Shown here: positions 44,386 to 53,166 of the stretch, piece after piece
Position numbering within the stretch: the first letter of the stretch is position 1
Layout of the letters: each line of letters opens with the position of its first letter
Assembly: GCF_024343575.1 (NCBI RefSeq)
Contig: NZ_RJUA01000004.1
Span: forward strand, 62,001 to 126,000
Source of the DNA: Lacihabitans sp. LS3-19
GTDB lineage: Bacteria; Bacteroidota; Bacteroidia; Cytophagales; Spirosomataceae
Length of the DNA: 64,000 bases
Direction of reading: 5' to 3'
Position numbers and translations under genes: made by a program
Notes under the pieces: model-generated
The model's database searches: none
What the model saw: the letters and a program-made list of their open reading frames with translations, nothing else
What the model was told of the DNA's origin: nothing

Positions 44386-46293
44386 TTAAGCTTCTAATTC
44401 CATCATTTTTTCTTCCCATTTTTCGTTTAGGCTCTCCAATTCTTTCTTTATTTTGGAATAGGCCTCATTGGCCTGCTTTAATTTTGAAGGATCAGAGAAA
44501 ACATCAGGATTTGCCAAGTCTTCCTCTATTTCAGATTTTTTAGCTTCAAGATTCGTAATATTTTCTTCTATTTCATTTATTTCCCTTTCAAGCTTTTTGT
44601 TTTCTTTTTTAAGCTCTTTTGGTTTTTCAGGCTCATTTTTTTCAGTTTTCGCATTTATCTCTTTCACAGCTTTTCTGACAGGCTCGTCTAATGTTTTGCC
44701 ATTGTCTTCCATCCAAATCACAAACTCCTCATAACTACCTGGAAATTGCTTTATTTCTTGGTCTTCTATATACCAAACTTTGTTTGAAACTCTACTGATA
44801 AAATGTCTGTCGTGCGAAACAACAACATAAGTTCCTTCATATTGGTCTAAAGCTTGTACCAATATATTTACCGACTGCATGTCTAGGTGGTTGGTTGGCT
44901 CATCCAATAGCAAAAAGTTGGCTTCCGATATTAGGATTTTTGCTAAAGCAACTCTTGATTTCTCGCCTCCAGACAATACCTTGATCTTTTTGAATACATC
45001 CTCACCTCCAAAAAGAAAACACCCAAGGACAGACCTCAATTCAGTTTCTGACTTTGAAGCATCTGCATATTTCAATTCTTCCAGTAGGGTCTCCTCCATG
45101 TGTAATGACTCCAACTGGTGCTGAGCATAAAAAGAAAAATTCACATTGTGTCCAAGTTTTCTTTCGCCTTTCATTTGTTCGGTTCCAGCTATTATTCGCA
45201 ACAAAGTGGATTTGCCTTTTCCGTTTGCACCTATCAATACTATTTTATCGCCACGTTCAATAGTTGCCGAAGTACTTTTAAGTATAGGATTGTTCGGATA
45301 TTCTTTCGAGATATTGTCCAGCTCCATTACGTGTCTGCCCGGTTGGGTTCCAAACTTAAACTTGAAGTGTACCTTGGCGGAATCGTCAATTACATCGTCA
45401 ATTACGTCCATTCTATTCAAAGCTTTCACCCTAGATTGCACTTGGCGGGCTTTGGTAGCTTTAGCTTTAAAACGCTCAATAAATCTTTCCGTTTGTCTTA
45501 TTTGAGCTTGTTGGTTTTCAAAGGCACCCTTTTGTATTTCATTTCTAAGTGCTTTTTCTTCAACAAAGAAAGAATAATTTCCTGGATAATAATTCAGTTT
45601 TGTATTAGCCACTTCAACGGTTGTTGTACAAACATTATCTAAAAATTGCCTATCGTGAGAAACCACAACAACTGCATTTTCATAGTTGGCTATGTATTTT
45701 TCAACCCATTGTATTGAAGGTAAATCCAAGTGGTTAGTAGGCTCATCTAATAACAATATGGAAGGTTTTGCCAACAATAATTTGGCAAGCATAACCCTCA
45801 TTCTCCATCCACCAGAAAACTGTCTCAATGGCTTGTGTAATTCCCAGGTTTTAAAACCTAAACCTTCTAATATTTCCTCTGCTTTGGACTCAATTGAATA
45901 TCCATCCAAAAGGTCAAATTCATGCTGAAGTTCTCCCAGCTTTTCTACCAAGTCATCGTGGTAATCGTTCTCCATTTGGTGTAATACAGCTTCTATTTGA
46001 TGATGCAGCTCAAGTTGGCGTTCAAAACCCTGCATTGCTACATTGAGTATGCTATCATCAGTTTGGTAGGAGAGGAGGTCTTGGTTTAGAAATCCAATAG
46101 TACAATCCCCCGATTTTGAAATGTTGCCAGCGTCTGGTTGGTATTCTCCAACTATTATTTTCAAAAGTGTAGATTTACCTTTTCCGTTTAATCCTATCAA
46201 ACCTATTTTGTCTTTAGGTTTAATTTGTAAGTTGGCGTCTTCAAAAATGGCCCTTCCGCCGAAATAAAAAGAAAGATTGTTTATTGTTAACAT
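44386..46293 (-). CDS. ABC-F family ATPase with C-terminal coiled coil
   Basis: The 635-residue soluble protein has two ABC domains (Walker A GLNGKGKST and GANGKGKST; DEPTNHLD in both), a charged linker helix (about 240-300) and a C-terminal coiled coil (about 545-635, KENKKLEREINEIEENITNLEAK). This is the Uup/YdiF-like branch of ABC-F translation factors, which relieve stalled ribosomes or help assembly. The promoter may include TAATTTTG (46323-46330). Confidence 0.9.
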   Translation of the reverse strand: MLTINNLSFYFGGRAIFEDANLQIKPKDKIGLIGLNGKGKSTLLKIIVGEYQPDAGNISKSGDCTIGFLNQDLLSYQTDDSILNVAMQGFERQLELHHQIEAVLHQMENDYHDDLVEKLGELQHEFDLLDGYSIESKAEEILEGLGFKTWELHKPLRQFSGGWRMRVMLAKLLLAKPSILLLDEPTNHLDLPSIQWVEKYIANYENAVVVVSHDRQFLDNVCTTTVEVANTKLNYYPGNYSFFVEEKALRNEIQKGAFENQQAQIRQTERFIERFKAKATKARQVQSRVKALNRMDVIDDVIDDSAKVHFKFKFGTQPGRHVMELDNISKEYPNNPILKSTSATIERGDKIVLIGANGKGKSTLLRIIAGTEQMKGERKLGHNVNFSFYAQHQLESLHMEETLLEELKYADASKSETELRSVLGCFLFGGEDVFKKIKVLSGGEKSRVALAKILISEANFLLLDEPTNHLDMQSVNILVQALDQYEGTYVVVSHDRHFISRVSNKVWYIEDQEIKQFPGSYEEFVIWMEDNGKTLDEPVRKAVKEINAKTEKNEPEKPKELKKENKKLEREINEIEENITNLEAKKSEIEEDLANPDVFSDPSKLKQANEAYSKIKKELESLNEKWEEKMMELEA

Positions 46294-46322
46294 GCAGTGA
46301 TTGCTCTGGTTTTTTTAAAATG

Positions 46323-46330
46323 CAAAATTA
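46323..46330 (-). promoter_or_regulatory. Candidate -7 element of the ABC-F gene
   Basis: On the minus strand TAATTTTG matches TAnnTTTG, 30 nt before the start codon at 46293. No good -33 TTG is seen at the expected distance. Confidence 0.35.
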
Positions 46331-46362
46331 CGATTTTAATTACAGAATACATAGGAAATGAG

Positions 46363-47049
46363 GTGGAGCGATTTTTCAAATCGCTCAAACGTAAATCAAT
46401 TTTTCAAATCGCTGATTAATTTAATATACATTTCTAATACACGATTTAAAAAATCGTGATACATCTAACGTAAATCAATTTTTCAAATCGCTTAGTAATC
46501 TATTAAGCATTTCTACTTCACGATTTAAAAAATCGTGATACATCTAACGTAAAGCGATTTTCCAAATCGCTTAGTAATCTATTAAGCATTTCTACTTCAC
46601 GATTTAAAAAATCGTGAAACGTTAAACGTAAAGCGATTTTTCAAATCGCTTGATAATCTATTAAGGATTTCTACTTCACGATTTAAAAAATCATGATACG
46701 TCAAACGTAAATCAATTTTCCAAATCGCTTAGTAATCTATTAATCATTTCTAATTCACGATTTTAAAAATCGTGATACGTTAAACGTAAAGCGATTTTCC
46801 AAATCGCTGATTAATCTAATGCAAATTTCTACTTCACGATTTTAAAAATCGTGATACGTTGAAGGTAAAGTGATTTTTCAAATCGCTTGATAATCTATTA
46901 AGCATTTCTACTTCACGATTTAAAAAATCGTGATACGTTGAAGGTAAAGTGATTTTTCAAATCGCTTGATAATCTATTAAGCATTTCTAATTCACGATTT
47001 AAAAAATCTTGATCCTTTGAAGGTATAGCGATTTGAAAAATCGTTCCAC
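46363..47049. repeat. 79-bp tandem repeat array bounded by inverted terminal repeats
   Basis: Nine starts of the unit are spaced exactly 79 nt apart (46389, 46468, 46547, 46626, 46705, 46784, 46863, 46942, 47021). Each unit holds two palindromes: AGCGATTTTTCAAATCGCT and CACGATTTAAAAAATCGTG. The outermost 23 nt at the left (46363-46385, starting GTGGAGCGATTT) and right (47027-47049, ending AAATCGTTCCAC) are inverted copies with one mismatch. No gene and no transposase is present. A terminator (47064-47094) follows. Confidence 0.85.
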
Positions 47050-47063
47050 TTTTGGCCTAAAAC

Positions 47064-47094
47064 AAAAAAAGCAAGACCGAAGTCTTGCTTTTTT
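47064..47094. terminator. Terminator after the SusCD-locus lipoprotein gene
   Basis: AAAAAAGCAAGAC and GTCTTGCTTTTTT form a stem with a 4-nt loop; A and T runs flank both sides, so it works in both directions. It should end the minus-strand SusCD transcript, whose last stop is at 47115. Confidence 0.8.
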
Positions 47095-47114
47095 AAAAAT
47101 GATATAGATAAAGC

Positions 47115-48050
47115 TTAGTTCAAGCCAGCTGGCCATGAACCACTTGATCTTTTCAATGTAGTTACACCTGCATCTCCATAATTATTCTGCCATTTGAATG
47201 TTAGTTCAGTAGCAGTATGACTAATGTAAGATAAGCTGTAAGCTAAACCATATTGGTCAGCTCCTTTCATTCCAATCTTACCGCAAGAATCAGTAAATCT
47301 GATAGTTCCAGTAGCAGGATTGTCACCCCAAGCACAACCATATTGTCCAAAAGTACCATCAGAAATGATATATTCTCCTGTTACGCTAGTAGCAGTCATA
47401 ACTAATTTACCAGAAACACTAGCTCCACAAGCAGCTGGATTAGCTCCATCAGCAACTGAACCTTCGATGTTTGTAGTAGTATAATCATACGTTCCTGCAA
47501 GGTCTGAAGGACATACCACAGCTACTCTATAAAAGAAAGGAGAAGCATAATATTCCCCACCTGATACGTCAGCAGTAAGGTTTGAGTTTGTAAAAGTTTT
47601 ACCATCGTTAGTTGTTAATACCAATCGATACTCTAAAAAGTCGCCACCTTTGATGTTGGTTTTAGAAAAACCAAGTTTTGACAAAGCAGCTGTGAAAGGA
47701 AACGAAACAGTACCTCTTGGCCATTTCGAATCTCCAGTTGTTGTAAATGCACCTCCATCAACAGTTCCTAATAAAACTTCTGAAGATAGTGTAGCACCTC
47801 TCCTGTGTTTTACAAAAACATCTACTGATTTTACATTATTTATTTTATCAATAGCATGACATTCTAACAAAGCCGAAAACTTAGCATTGTCCATATCAAA
47901 GAAATTGATCGGAGCTGGAGCTGTAATTGTTTTAAGATATGTTCCCGTTTCAAATCCATTGTAAGGAATGGCCGGCTCAACAAAATCCGTACACGATGAC
48001 GCAACAAACATTGCTATCATTAGTGAGTATATTAATTTTATTTTTTTCAT
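47115..48050 (-). CDS. Lipoprotein of the SusC/SusD locus
   Basis: From the ATG at 48050 the protein has 311 residues, with a lipoprotein signal (LIYSLMIAMFVASSC). It contains TYLKTITAPAPINFFDMDNAKFSALLECHA, then a beta-rich body and a C-terminal part with several Cys (ANPAACGASV, GQYGCAWGD, TDSCGKIG). I do not recognise a catalytic motif. As the third gene of the SusC-SusD operon it is probably a surface glycan/peptide-binding lipoprotein like SusE/F, which is a context inference. The frame is open to 48086, but the signal peptide sets the start. Confidence 0.72.
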   Translation of the reverse strand: MKKIKLIYSLMIAMFVASSCTDFVEPAIPYNGFETGTYLKTITAPAPINFFDMDNAKFSALLECHAIDKINNVKSVDVFVKHRRGATLSSEVLLGTVDGGAFTTTGDSKWPRGTVSFPFTAALSKLGFSKTNIKGGDFLEYRLVLTTNDGKTFTNSNLTADVSGGEYYASPFFYRVAVVCPSDLAGTYDYTTTNIEGSVADGANPAACGASVSGKLVMTATSVTGEYIISDGTFGQYGCAWGDNPATGTIRFTDSCGKIGMKGADQYGLAYSLSYISHTATELTFKWQNNYGDAGVTTLKRSSGSWPAGLN

Positions 48051-48069
48051 TATTATTCTCAATTTAGAA

Positions 48070-49704
48070 TTAGTTAATAAAGCCATCTGGATTTTTATCC
48101 CAGAATACTTTTACTTTAAAATCAGGCTTCTGAGAAGCACTTGAATTCGTATTTACATAGTTAGCAGGGTACAAATATGACATTGGGAAAGGACCAACAG
48201 AGGGGTTTAGGCCTGGCTGCATTCCACTAGGCTGACCTGTTCTTCTGTATAAGTTATAAGCCTCGGTTCCATTACCATATAGAGCTAACCAATATTCTCT
48301 TCCTATCAAGTACATTTTTTTGGTCTCAGTTGTAGCTGCATCAAATTCAGAAGCTACATATCCAACATATTTAGTACGAGCAGCATCAAATGTTGCATTT
48401 GATTCGAAAGCAGTAATTTTTGCAGCTTGGTTGGTAGTTAAAGACCAAGATCTAACAAAATTTATGCTTTTTGTAATACCAGAAGTTAACAATGCTTTTA
48501 CATCACCAGCAGTACCTAATGTCAAAGCTGATTCAGCCAACATAAAGTCTACATAAGAAGCCAACATAATTACTTCAATACCAGCACCATTTGTAGCCAT
48601 ATCAGCAGATCCGGCTGCGGCTGGTGTATTGTTATCAAATCTATATCCAGCTGGATAAACGCCAAACAATGTTCTTTTCAAACCATCTGGTGGGATACCT
48701 TCGTTATTCAAATGGTCTCTACCCCAATATCCTCTTGTTCCTGGTAAACAGAAAACCATATCTTCTGGATAATGAGCAGGTTTGAAAGCACCAATACATG
48801 TAATTTCAGATGTACTTGTAGAGTTAGCTCCAACCTGACGATAGAAATAGTATTTGGCACGTGGGTCATCAAAGCCTTTTGCTTCAGTTAAATGCCACAT
48901 ATAATAAGTAGATTGGTAATCTCCACCACCAGCTTGTGCTTGAGCAGCATAGTCTGGGTGACGGCTATCAGGGTCATTACCAGATACACCATATTTGAAT
49001 GTGAAATCATCACCTGTTCCAATGAAAGCATTTTCAGTAATTAAAGCTGAAATTGCAGAAGTACTTCCTGCTTTATCAACCATTTTTCTGTTCAAGTGAT
49101 ACTTCAACATCAATGTGTTTACTAACTTAGTCCACTTTGTATAATTACCTCCATAGTAGTAATCATTAGGAGTACCAGTTGCAGTACCAGAGAAATCAGT
49201 TTTAGCTGATTTTAACAATTCCAAAGCAGCGGCATAAACTGAAGCACCATCATCAGCTTTTGGATTAAAATTATTTGGATCTAAAGCCTCACTGTAAGGT
49301 ACATCTCCAAATGAATCAACCAACATCATCAAAGTAAAAGCTTCTAGGGTTTTTGCAATACCTGCATGTCTCTTGAAGTTTTTCTCTGCAGCAATAGCCT
49401 TCATTGCCTTAATATCAGCTAATAGTCCAGCGTATCCAGTTGACCATAAGCCACTGAAACTCGTTGGCTGGTAAGCTGTTTGGTAAGTGTTTCCTCCTTG
49501 ATTAATCATTCTGGTTAATCTCTTACCTGTGTCACCAACTCCATTAAACATACCAGCAAATTGAAGTTGAATGGTATTTAATAGGAAGTTAGGGTCAGTG
49601 CTACTTTCTGTTACTGCGTTTGGGTTATCAAGATAATCCAGCTCGCAAGAACTTACTAAAAACACTCCAAGTGCCATTAGTAAAGTATATATTTTTCTTT
49701 TCAT
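48070..49704 (-). CDS. SusD/RagB-family surface lipoprotein
   Basis: The 544-residue lipoprotein (signal ending GVFLVSSC) has the TPR-rich fold of SusD-like group-2 proteins: LDNPNAVTESSTDPNFLLNTIQLQFAG, NTYQTAYQPTSFSGLWSTGYAGLLADIKAMK, and the WLALYGNGTEAYNLYRRTGQP end. It sits on the outer membrane and feeds substrates to the adjacent SusC channel. The ORF has two Met codons at its start; either gives the same signal peptide. Confidence 0.9.
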   Translation of the reverse strand: MKRKIYTLLMALGVFLVSSCELDYLDNPNAVTESSTDPNFLLNTIQLQFAGMFNGVGDTGKRLTRMINQGGNTYQTAYQPTSFSGLWSTGYAGLLADIKAMKAIAAEKNFKRHAGIAKTLEAFTLMMLVDSFGDVPYSEALDPNNFNPKADDGASVYAAALELLKSAKTDFSGTATGTPNDYYYGGNYTKWTKLVNTLMLKYHLNRKMVDKAGSTSAISALITENAFIGTGDDFTFKYGVSGNDPDSRHPDYAAQAQAGGGDYQSTYYMWHLTEAKGFDDPRAKYYFYRQVGANSTSTSEITCIGAFKPAHYPEDMVFCLPGTRGYWGRDHLNNEGIPPDGLKRTLFGVYPAGYRFDNNTPAAAGSADMATNGAGIEVIMLASYVDFMLAESALTLGTAGDVKALLTSGITKSINFVRSWSLTTNQAAKITAFESNATFDAARTKYVGYVASEFDAATTETKKMYLIGREYWLALYGNGTEAYNLYRRTGQPSGMQPGLNPSVGPFPMSYLYPANYVNTNSSASQKPDFKVKVFWDKNPDGFIN

Positions 49705-49726
49705 CATTAATCTTCTGTTTAAATAA

Positions 49727-52700
49727 TTAGAATGTTAAGCTTAATGTTCCACCTAATCTTCTAGCACTTGGGCCAGTTAAATAATCGAAACCTAATCCGT
49801 TACCAACACCTAAGCTTAATACGTCTGTATCAAAGTTCACATATTTAGGCATGTTCAATGCTCTAAACCATAGGTTTGAACCAGTAAAGGTAACTGAAGC
49901 CTTTTTGAAAGGTGTCTTACCAATTACTTTGCTAGGCAAATTGTAGCTTAAAGAAGCTTCTCTCAATCTTGCAGTACTTCCATCAAATGTAACAGCTTCG
50001 TCAGTGAAGAAGTAGTTATCAAAGAAATAGTTAGCAGCTGTAACTTGTACAGTGTTTTTGCTTCCATCTTCTTGTACACCAGGAAGAATTAAAGTCAAAT
50101 CTCTGTCTAACTGATCTGTATCTTTTGAAAGACCTCTAGCAAGTACACCTTTAACAGTATTTGAAAGTATTACACCTTTGTGACGATATTCAAACATAAA
50201 CGATAGATTGAATCCTTTGTAAGATAAATTGTTTATCAACGAAGAAGTAAATGCTGGGTTAGGATCTCCCAATTCAGCTAAATCATTAGTTGCTTTATAT
50301 TGACCATTAGGCAATACTATTTTCTCGCCATTTGCGTTTTTGTCAATTCCCGATCCCATGATTAAGTTGAATGGTTTTCCAGGTATTGCAAAGTTACCTA
50401 AGTTAGTAAAACCAGCAATTACAACTTGCTCTAAACCACCACCTAATTCCATTACAATTGTTTTATATTTACCATAGTTAGCAGTGATATCCCATTGTAA
50501 TCCAGAAGATGTTTTAACAGGAGTTACTGTAGCAGAAACCTCTGCTCCTCTAGTTCTGATTCTACCAATGTTGATAAAAGTAGATGTATAACCAGTAGAT
50601 GGGTCAATTGGAGCGTTTGTAATCAAATCTCTTGTGTTTTTCTCATAGATAGACACATCATATTTAAATCTGTTATTAAACATTACTGATTCAACACCAA
50701 ATTCAAACTCTTTGTGGAGCTCAGGCTTTAAGTTAGGATTACCCAAAGCATTTGAAATTGATTGAGTTGAAGATAATGAACCTCCTGCATCAGACCAACC
50801 TCTTGCGTTTTGACCAAGCGTATTTCTTGTGTTATACGGCGAAGGGAAACCTGCAGAAGTACCATAACTTACACGTAGTTTCAAATCATTCAATACTTTA
50901 GATTTGATGTCAAATGCTGAGGTAGGAAGGAATGATAAACTAGCACCTGGGTACAAAATTCTTCTGTTTTCTGTTTCAACAGTTGAAGTCCAGTCATTTC
51001 TAGCAGACATATTTAAGAATAGGTAGTCTGAATAGTCTAAAACCACGTTGGCATAAGTTCCAATTCTTCTTTGCTGAATTGTGTAGTTTAGGCCGCTACC
51101 CGTAAATGGATTTCTGGAAGATGAAGCAGTAAAGTTAGTATGATTAAACAATCCAAAAGTTAATTGACCAGTACTAGCTAAGCCAAATTGCTCATAATTG
51201 TCAAATCTATTGTTAGCTCCTACTAAAGCAGTCAAATTCAATTTATCTGAAAGCTTTTTGTTATAATTCAATATTACATCATGGTTCCAAATAGAGTTTT
51301 TAATATTAACACTTTGGTAGAAACCATTGATGATATTTACATTACCACCAGTTGCACCTTTGTTATATCTTCTCTCTTGATTCTCAGAATAAGTATCAAA
51401 ACCTACACGATAAGTTAGGGAGAAATCGCTGTTAATATCATAGTTCATTGATGAAGAAGTAAAGAATCTGTCTACCTTACTTACGTCTGAATGATATTTT
51501 GCCAACCAATTAGGGTTTGTAATATCATTTCCACCTCTGTAGTAAACAGAGCTTCTGTCCACTGGATTTTCATAAGGCCACTCACCTAAATTTACGTTTC
51601 TAGGTGTGTACATTACGTTTGCGAAAATTGATTGAATTCCACCGTCAGGACCTGATCCATAACCTGCATTCAAAGGAGGTGTTTTGTAATCAGTATTAGC
51701 AAAAGTAAACGAAGAACGAATCGAGAATTTCTTAGTAACTTGAGAGTTCATGCCCAAACCTAAGTTTAATTTTTTCAAATCATTTCCAGGTGTAAAACCT
51801 TGCTCGTTTTGATAACCAATACTCGCATTGTATCCTGATTTGTCAGAAGAACCAGAAATTTGAACTGAAGTGTTAAACACTTGTCCTTTTCTGAAGAATG
51901 ATTGACCAATGTTTGGCTGAGCTTCGTTAGGAATGTTAACTACGTTGTTAACTAAAGCAGCAGCACCATTTCCCCAAGGTTTAGTAGGATCTACAGCATA
52001 TTCAGGGAATGCATTTCTAATGTTTGCAACACCAGATAAACCATAAGGGTGTTTTACTGTAGGTTGGTCAGCAAAATTTGCTCCCCAGTTTGAATAAAAC
52101 CATGAAGTTGGTGTCAACTGTTGGAAACCACCACCATAATTGTTTTGGTAGTCAGGAAGTGAAGCAATTGTGTTTTGAAAATACGATTGGTTTAAACTAA
52201 CCTCTGCATTTCTTCTCTTTCCACCACCAGATTTGGTAGTAATCAAGATAACACCGTTACGACCTTGGTCACCATAAAGAACTGTAGCAGAAAGACCTTT
52301 CAATACCGAAACACTTTCGATGTTGTTAGGGTCAATGTCCAACATACGGCTTGAAGTAGTTTGTCCACCAGATGTGAATCCTGCTTGTCCGTTTGTGCCT
52401 GAGTTGAAAGGTACGCCGTCAACTACAAATAATGGCTGGTTAGAACCTGTAGCTGAAGAGTAACCTCTAATTGTGATGTTTGTACCTGAACCAGATACTC
52501 CACCTGTAGACGTGATGTTAACACCAGGGGCTTTGCCTTGAAGTACACGGCTAATGTCCGCCTCTGGACGATTGTTGATGAGCTCCTTGCTTACAGTAGT
52601 CACTGCATAACCCAAAGCTTTTTTCTCTCTTACAATACCTTGGGCTGTTACTACCACTTCAGATAGTGCTTTGGCATCGTTTGAAAGAACTACATTGATA

Positions 52701-52963
52701 ATTGTTTTTGTGCCTGTAGCTACCTCTTGAGGCTGCATACCTACAAAACTAAATACCAAAGTTTGACCTGATGCACCATCGATAGAATAGTCACCACTTA
52801 GATCGGTTTGTGTACCTTTCGAGGTACCTTTGATTTGAACAGTTACCCCAGGGATACCAGTTCCGTCGTCTGCTGAAGTTACCTTTCCGCTTATTTTACT
52901 CTGGGCCAAAGCCACCATTGATGAGCAAAATAGCACAAGGGCAAGAAGTAAATTCTTTCTCAT
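49727..52963 (-). CDS. SusC/RagA-family TonB-linked outer-membrane receptor
   Basis: The 1078-residue protein has a signal peptide (LLLALVLFCSSMVALAQ), an N-terminal carboxypeptidase-regulatory-like domain (SKISGKVTSADDGTGIPGVTVQIKG), a TonB-box/plug region (LSEVVVTAQGIVREKKALGYAV, ISRVLQGKAPGVNITSTGG, IRGYSSATGSNQPLFVVDGVPF) and a beta-barrel ending RRLGGTLSLTF. It imports a ligand captured by the SusD partner; the ligand (glycan or peptide) is not evident because no glycoside hydrolase is next to it. Its promoter seems to lie in the palindrome at 52990-53017. Confidence 0.95.
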   Translation of the reverse strand: MRKNLLLALVLFCSSMVALAQSKISGKVTSADDGTGIPGVTVQIKGTSKGTQTDLSGDYSIDGASGQTLVFSFVGMQPQEVATGTKTIINVVLSNDAKALSEVVVTAQGIVREKKALGYAVTTVSKELINNRPEADISRVLQGKAPGVNITSTGGVSGSGTNITIRGYSSATGSNQPLFVVDGVPFNSGTNGQAGFTSGGQTTSSRMLDIDPNNIESVSVLKGLSATVLYGDQGRNGVILITTKSGGGKRRNAEVSLNQSYFQNTIASLPDYQNNYGGGFQQLTPTSWFYSNWGANFADQPTVKHPYGLSGVANIRNAFPEYAVDPTKPWGNGAAALVNNVVNIPNEAQPNIGQSFFRKGQVFNTSVQISGSSDKSGYNASIGYQNEQGFTPGNDLKKLNLGLGMNSQVTKKFSIRSSFTFANTDYKTPPLNAGYGSGPDGGIQSIFANVMYTPRNVNLGEWPYENPVDRSSVYYRGGNDITNPNWLAKYHSDVSKVDRFFTSSSMNYDINSDFSLTYRVGFDTYSENQERRYNKGATGGNVNIINGFYQSVNIKNSIWNHDVILNYNKKLSDKLNLTALVGANNRFDNYEQFGLASTGQLTFGLFNHTNFTASSSRNPFTGSGLNYTIQQRRIGTYANVVLDYSDYLFLNMSARNDWTSTVETENRRILYPGASLSFLPTSAFDIKSKVLNDLKLRVSYGTSAGFPSPYNTRNTLGQNARGWSDAGGSLSSTQSISNALGNPNLKPELHKEFEFGVESVMFNNRFKYDVSIYEKNTRDLITNAPIDPSTGYTSTFINIGRIRTRGAEVSATVTPVKTSSGLQWDITANYGKYKTIVMELGGGLEQVVIAGFTNLGNFAIPGKPFNLIMGSGIDKNANGEKIVLPNGQYKATNDLAELGDPNPAFTSSLINNLSYKGFNLSFMFEYRHKGVILSNTVKGVLARGLSKDTDQLDRDLTLILPGVQEDGSKNTVQVTAANYFFDNYFFTDEAVTFDGSTARLREASLSYNLPSKVIGKTPFKKASVTFTGSNLWFRALNMPKYVNFDTDVLSLGVGNGLGFDYLTGPSARRLGGTLSLTF

Positions 52964-52989
52964 GCATTATTAAGTTTAGGTTAAAAAAA

Positions 52990-53017
52990 AAATTTGTTAT
53001 GCAAACATAACAAATTT
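52990..53017 (-). promoter_or_regulatory. Palindrome with embedded -7 element upstream of susC
   Basis: AAATTTGTTATG and CATAACAAATTT are perfect arms around a 4-nt centre; on the minus strand the centre creates TATGTTTG, a TAnnTTTG match, 31 nt before the SusC start codon. It could be an operator overlapping the promoter, or a terminator hairpin (a T run follows on the minus strand). Confidence 0.5.
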
Positions 53018-53022
53018 TTAAT

Positions 53023-53059
53023 AAAAAAAAAACTTCGATTAATTAATAATCGAAGTTTA
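53023..53059 (-). terminator. Terminator of the FnIII gene 53167-55236
   Basis: On the minus strand AAACTTCGATTA and TAATCGAAGTTT form a 12-bp stem with a T run of ten. It lies about 110 nt after the FnIII gene and upstream of the susC promoter. Confidence 0.75.
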
Positions 53060-53166
53060 TATGGAATAAATCTAAATTATTGAAAGGTTAAAACTCAATC
53101 TTTATAAAGTCCAATATTACAGTATTTTATCATTGTTAATTTGATAAAAACGAAATATTCATTTAC

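Noticed and set aside
45054-45642. Overlapping plus-strand ORFs (up to 174 aa) across the second ABC-F gene
   Set aside because: They are antisense to a clear ABC-F gene and show no domain.
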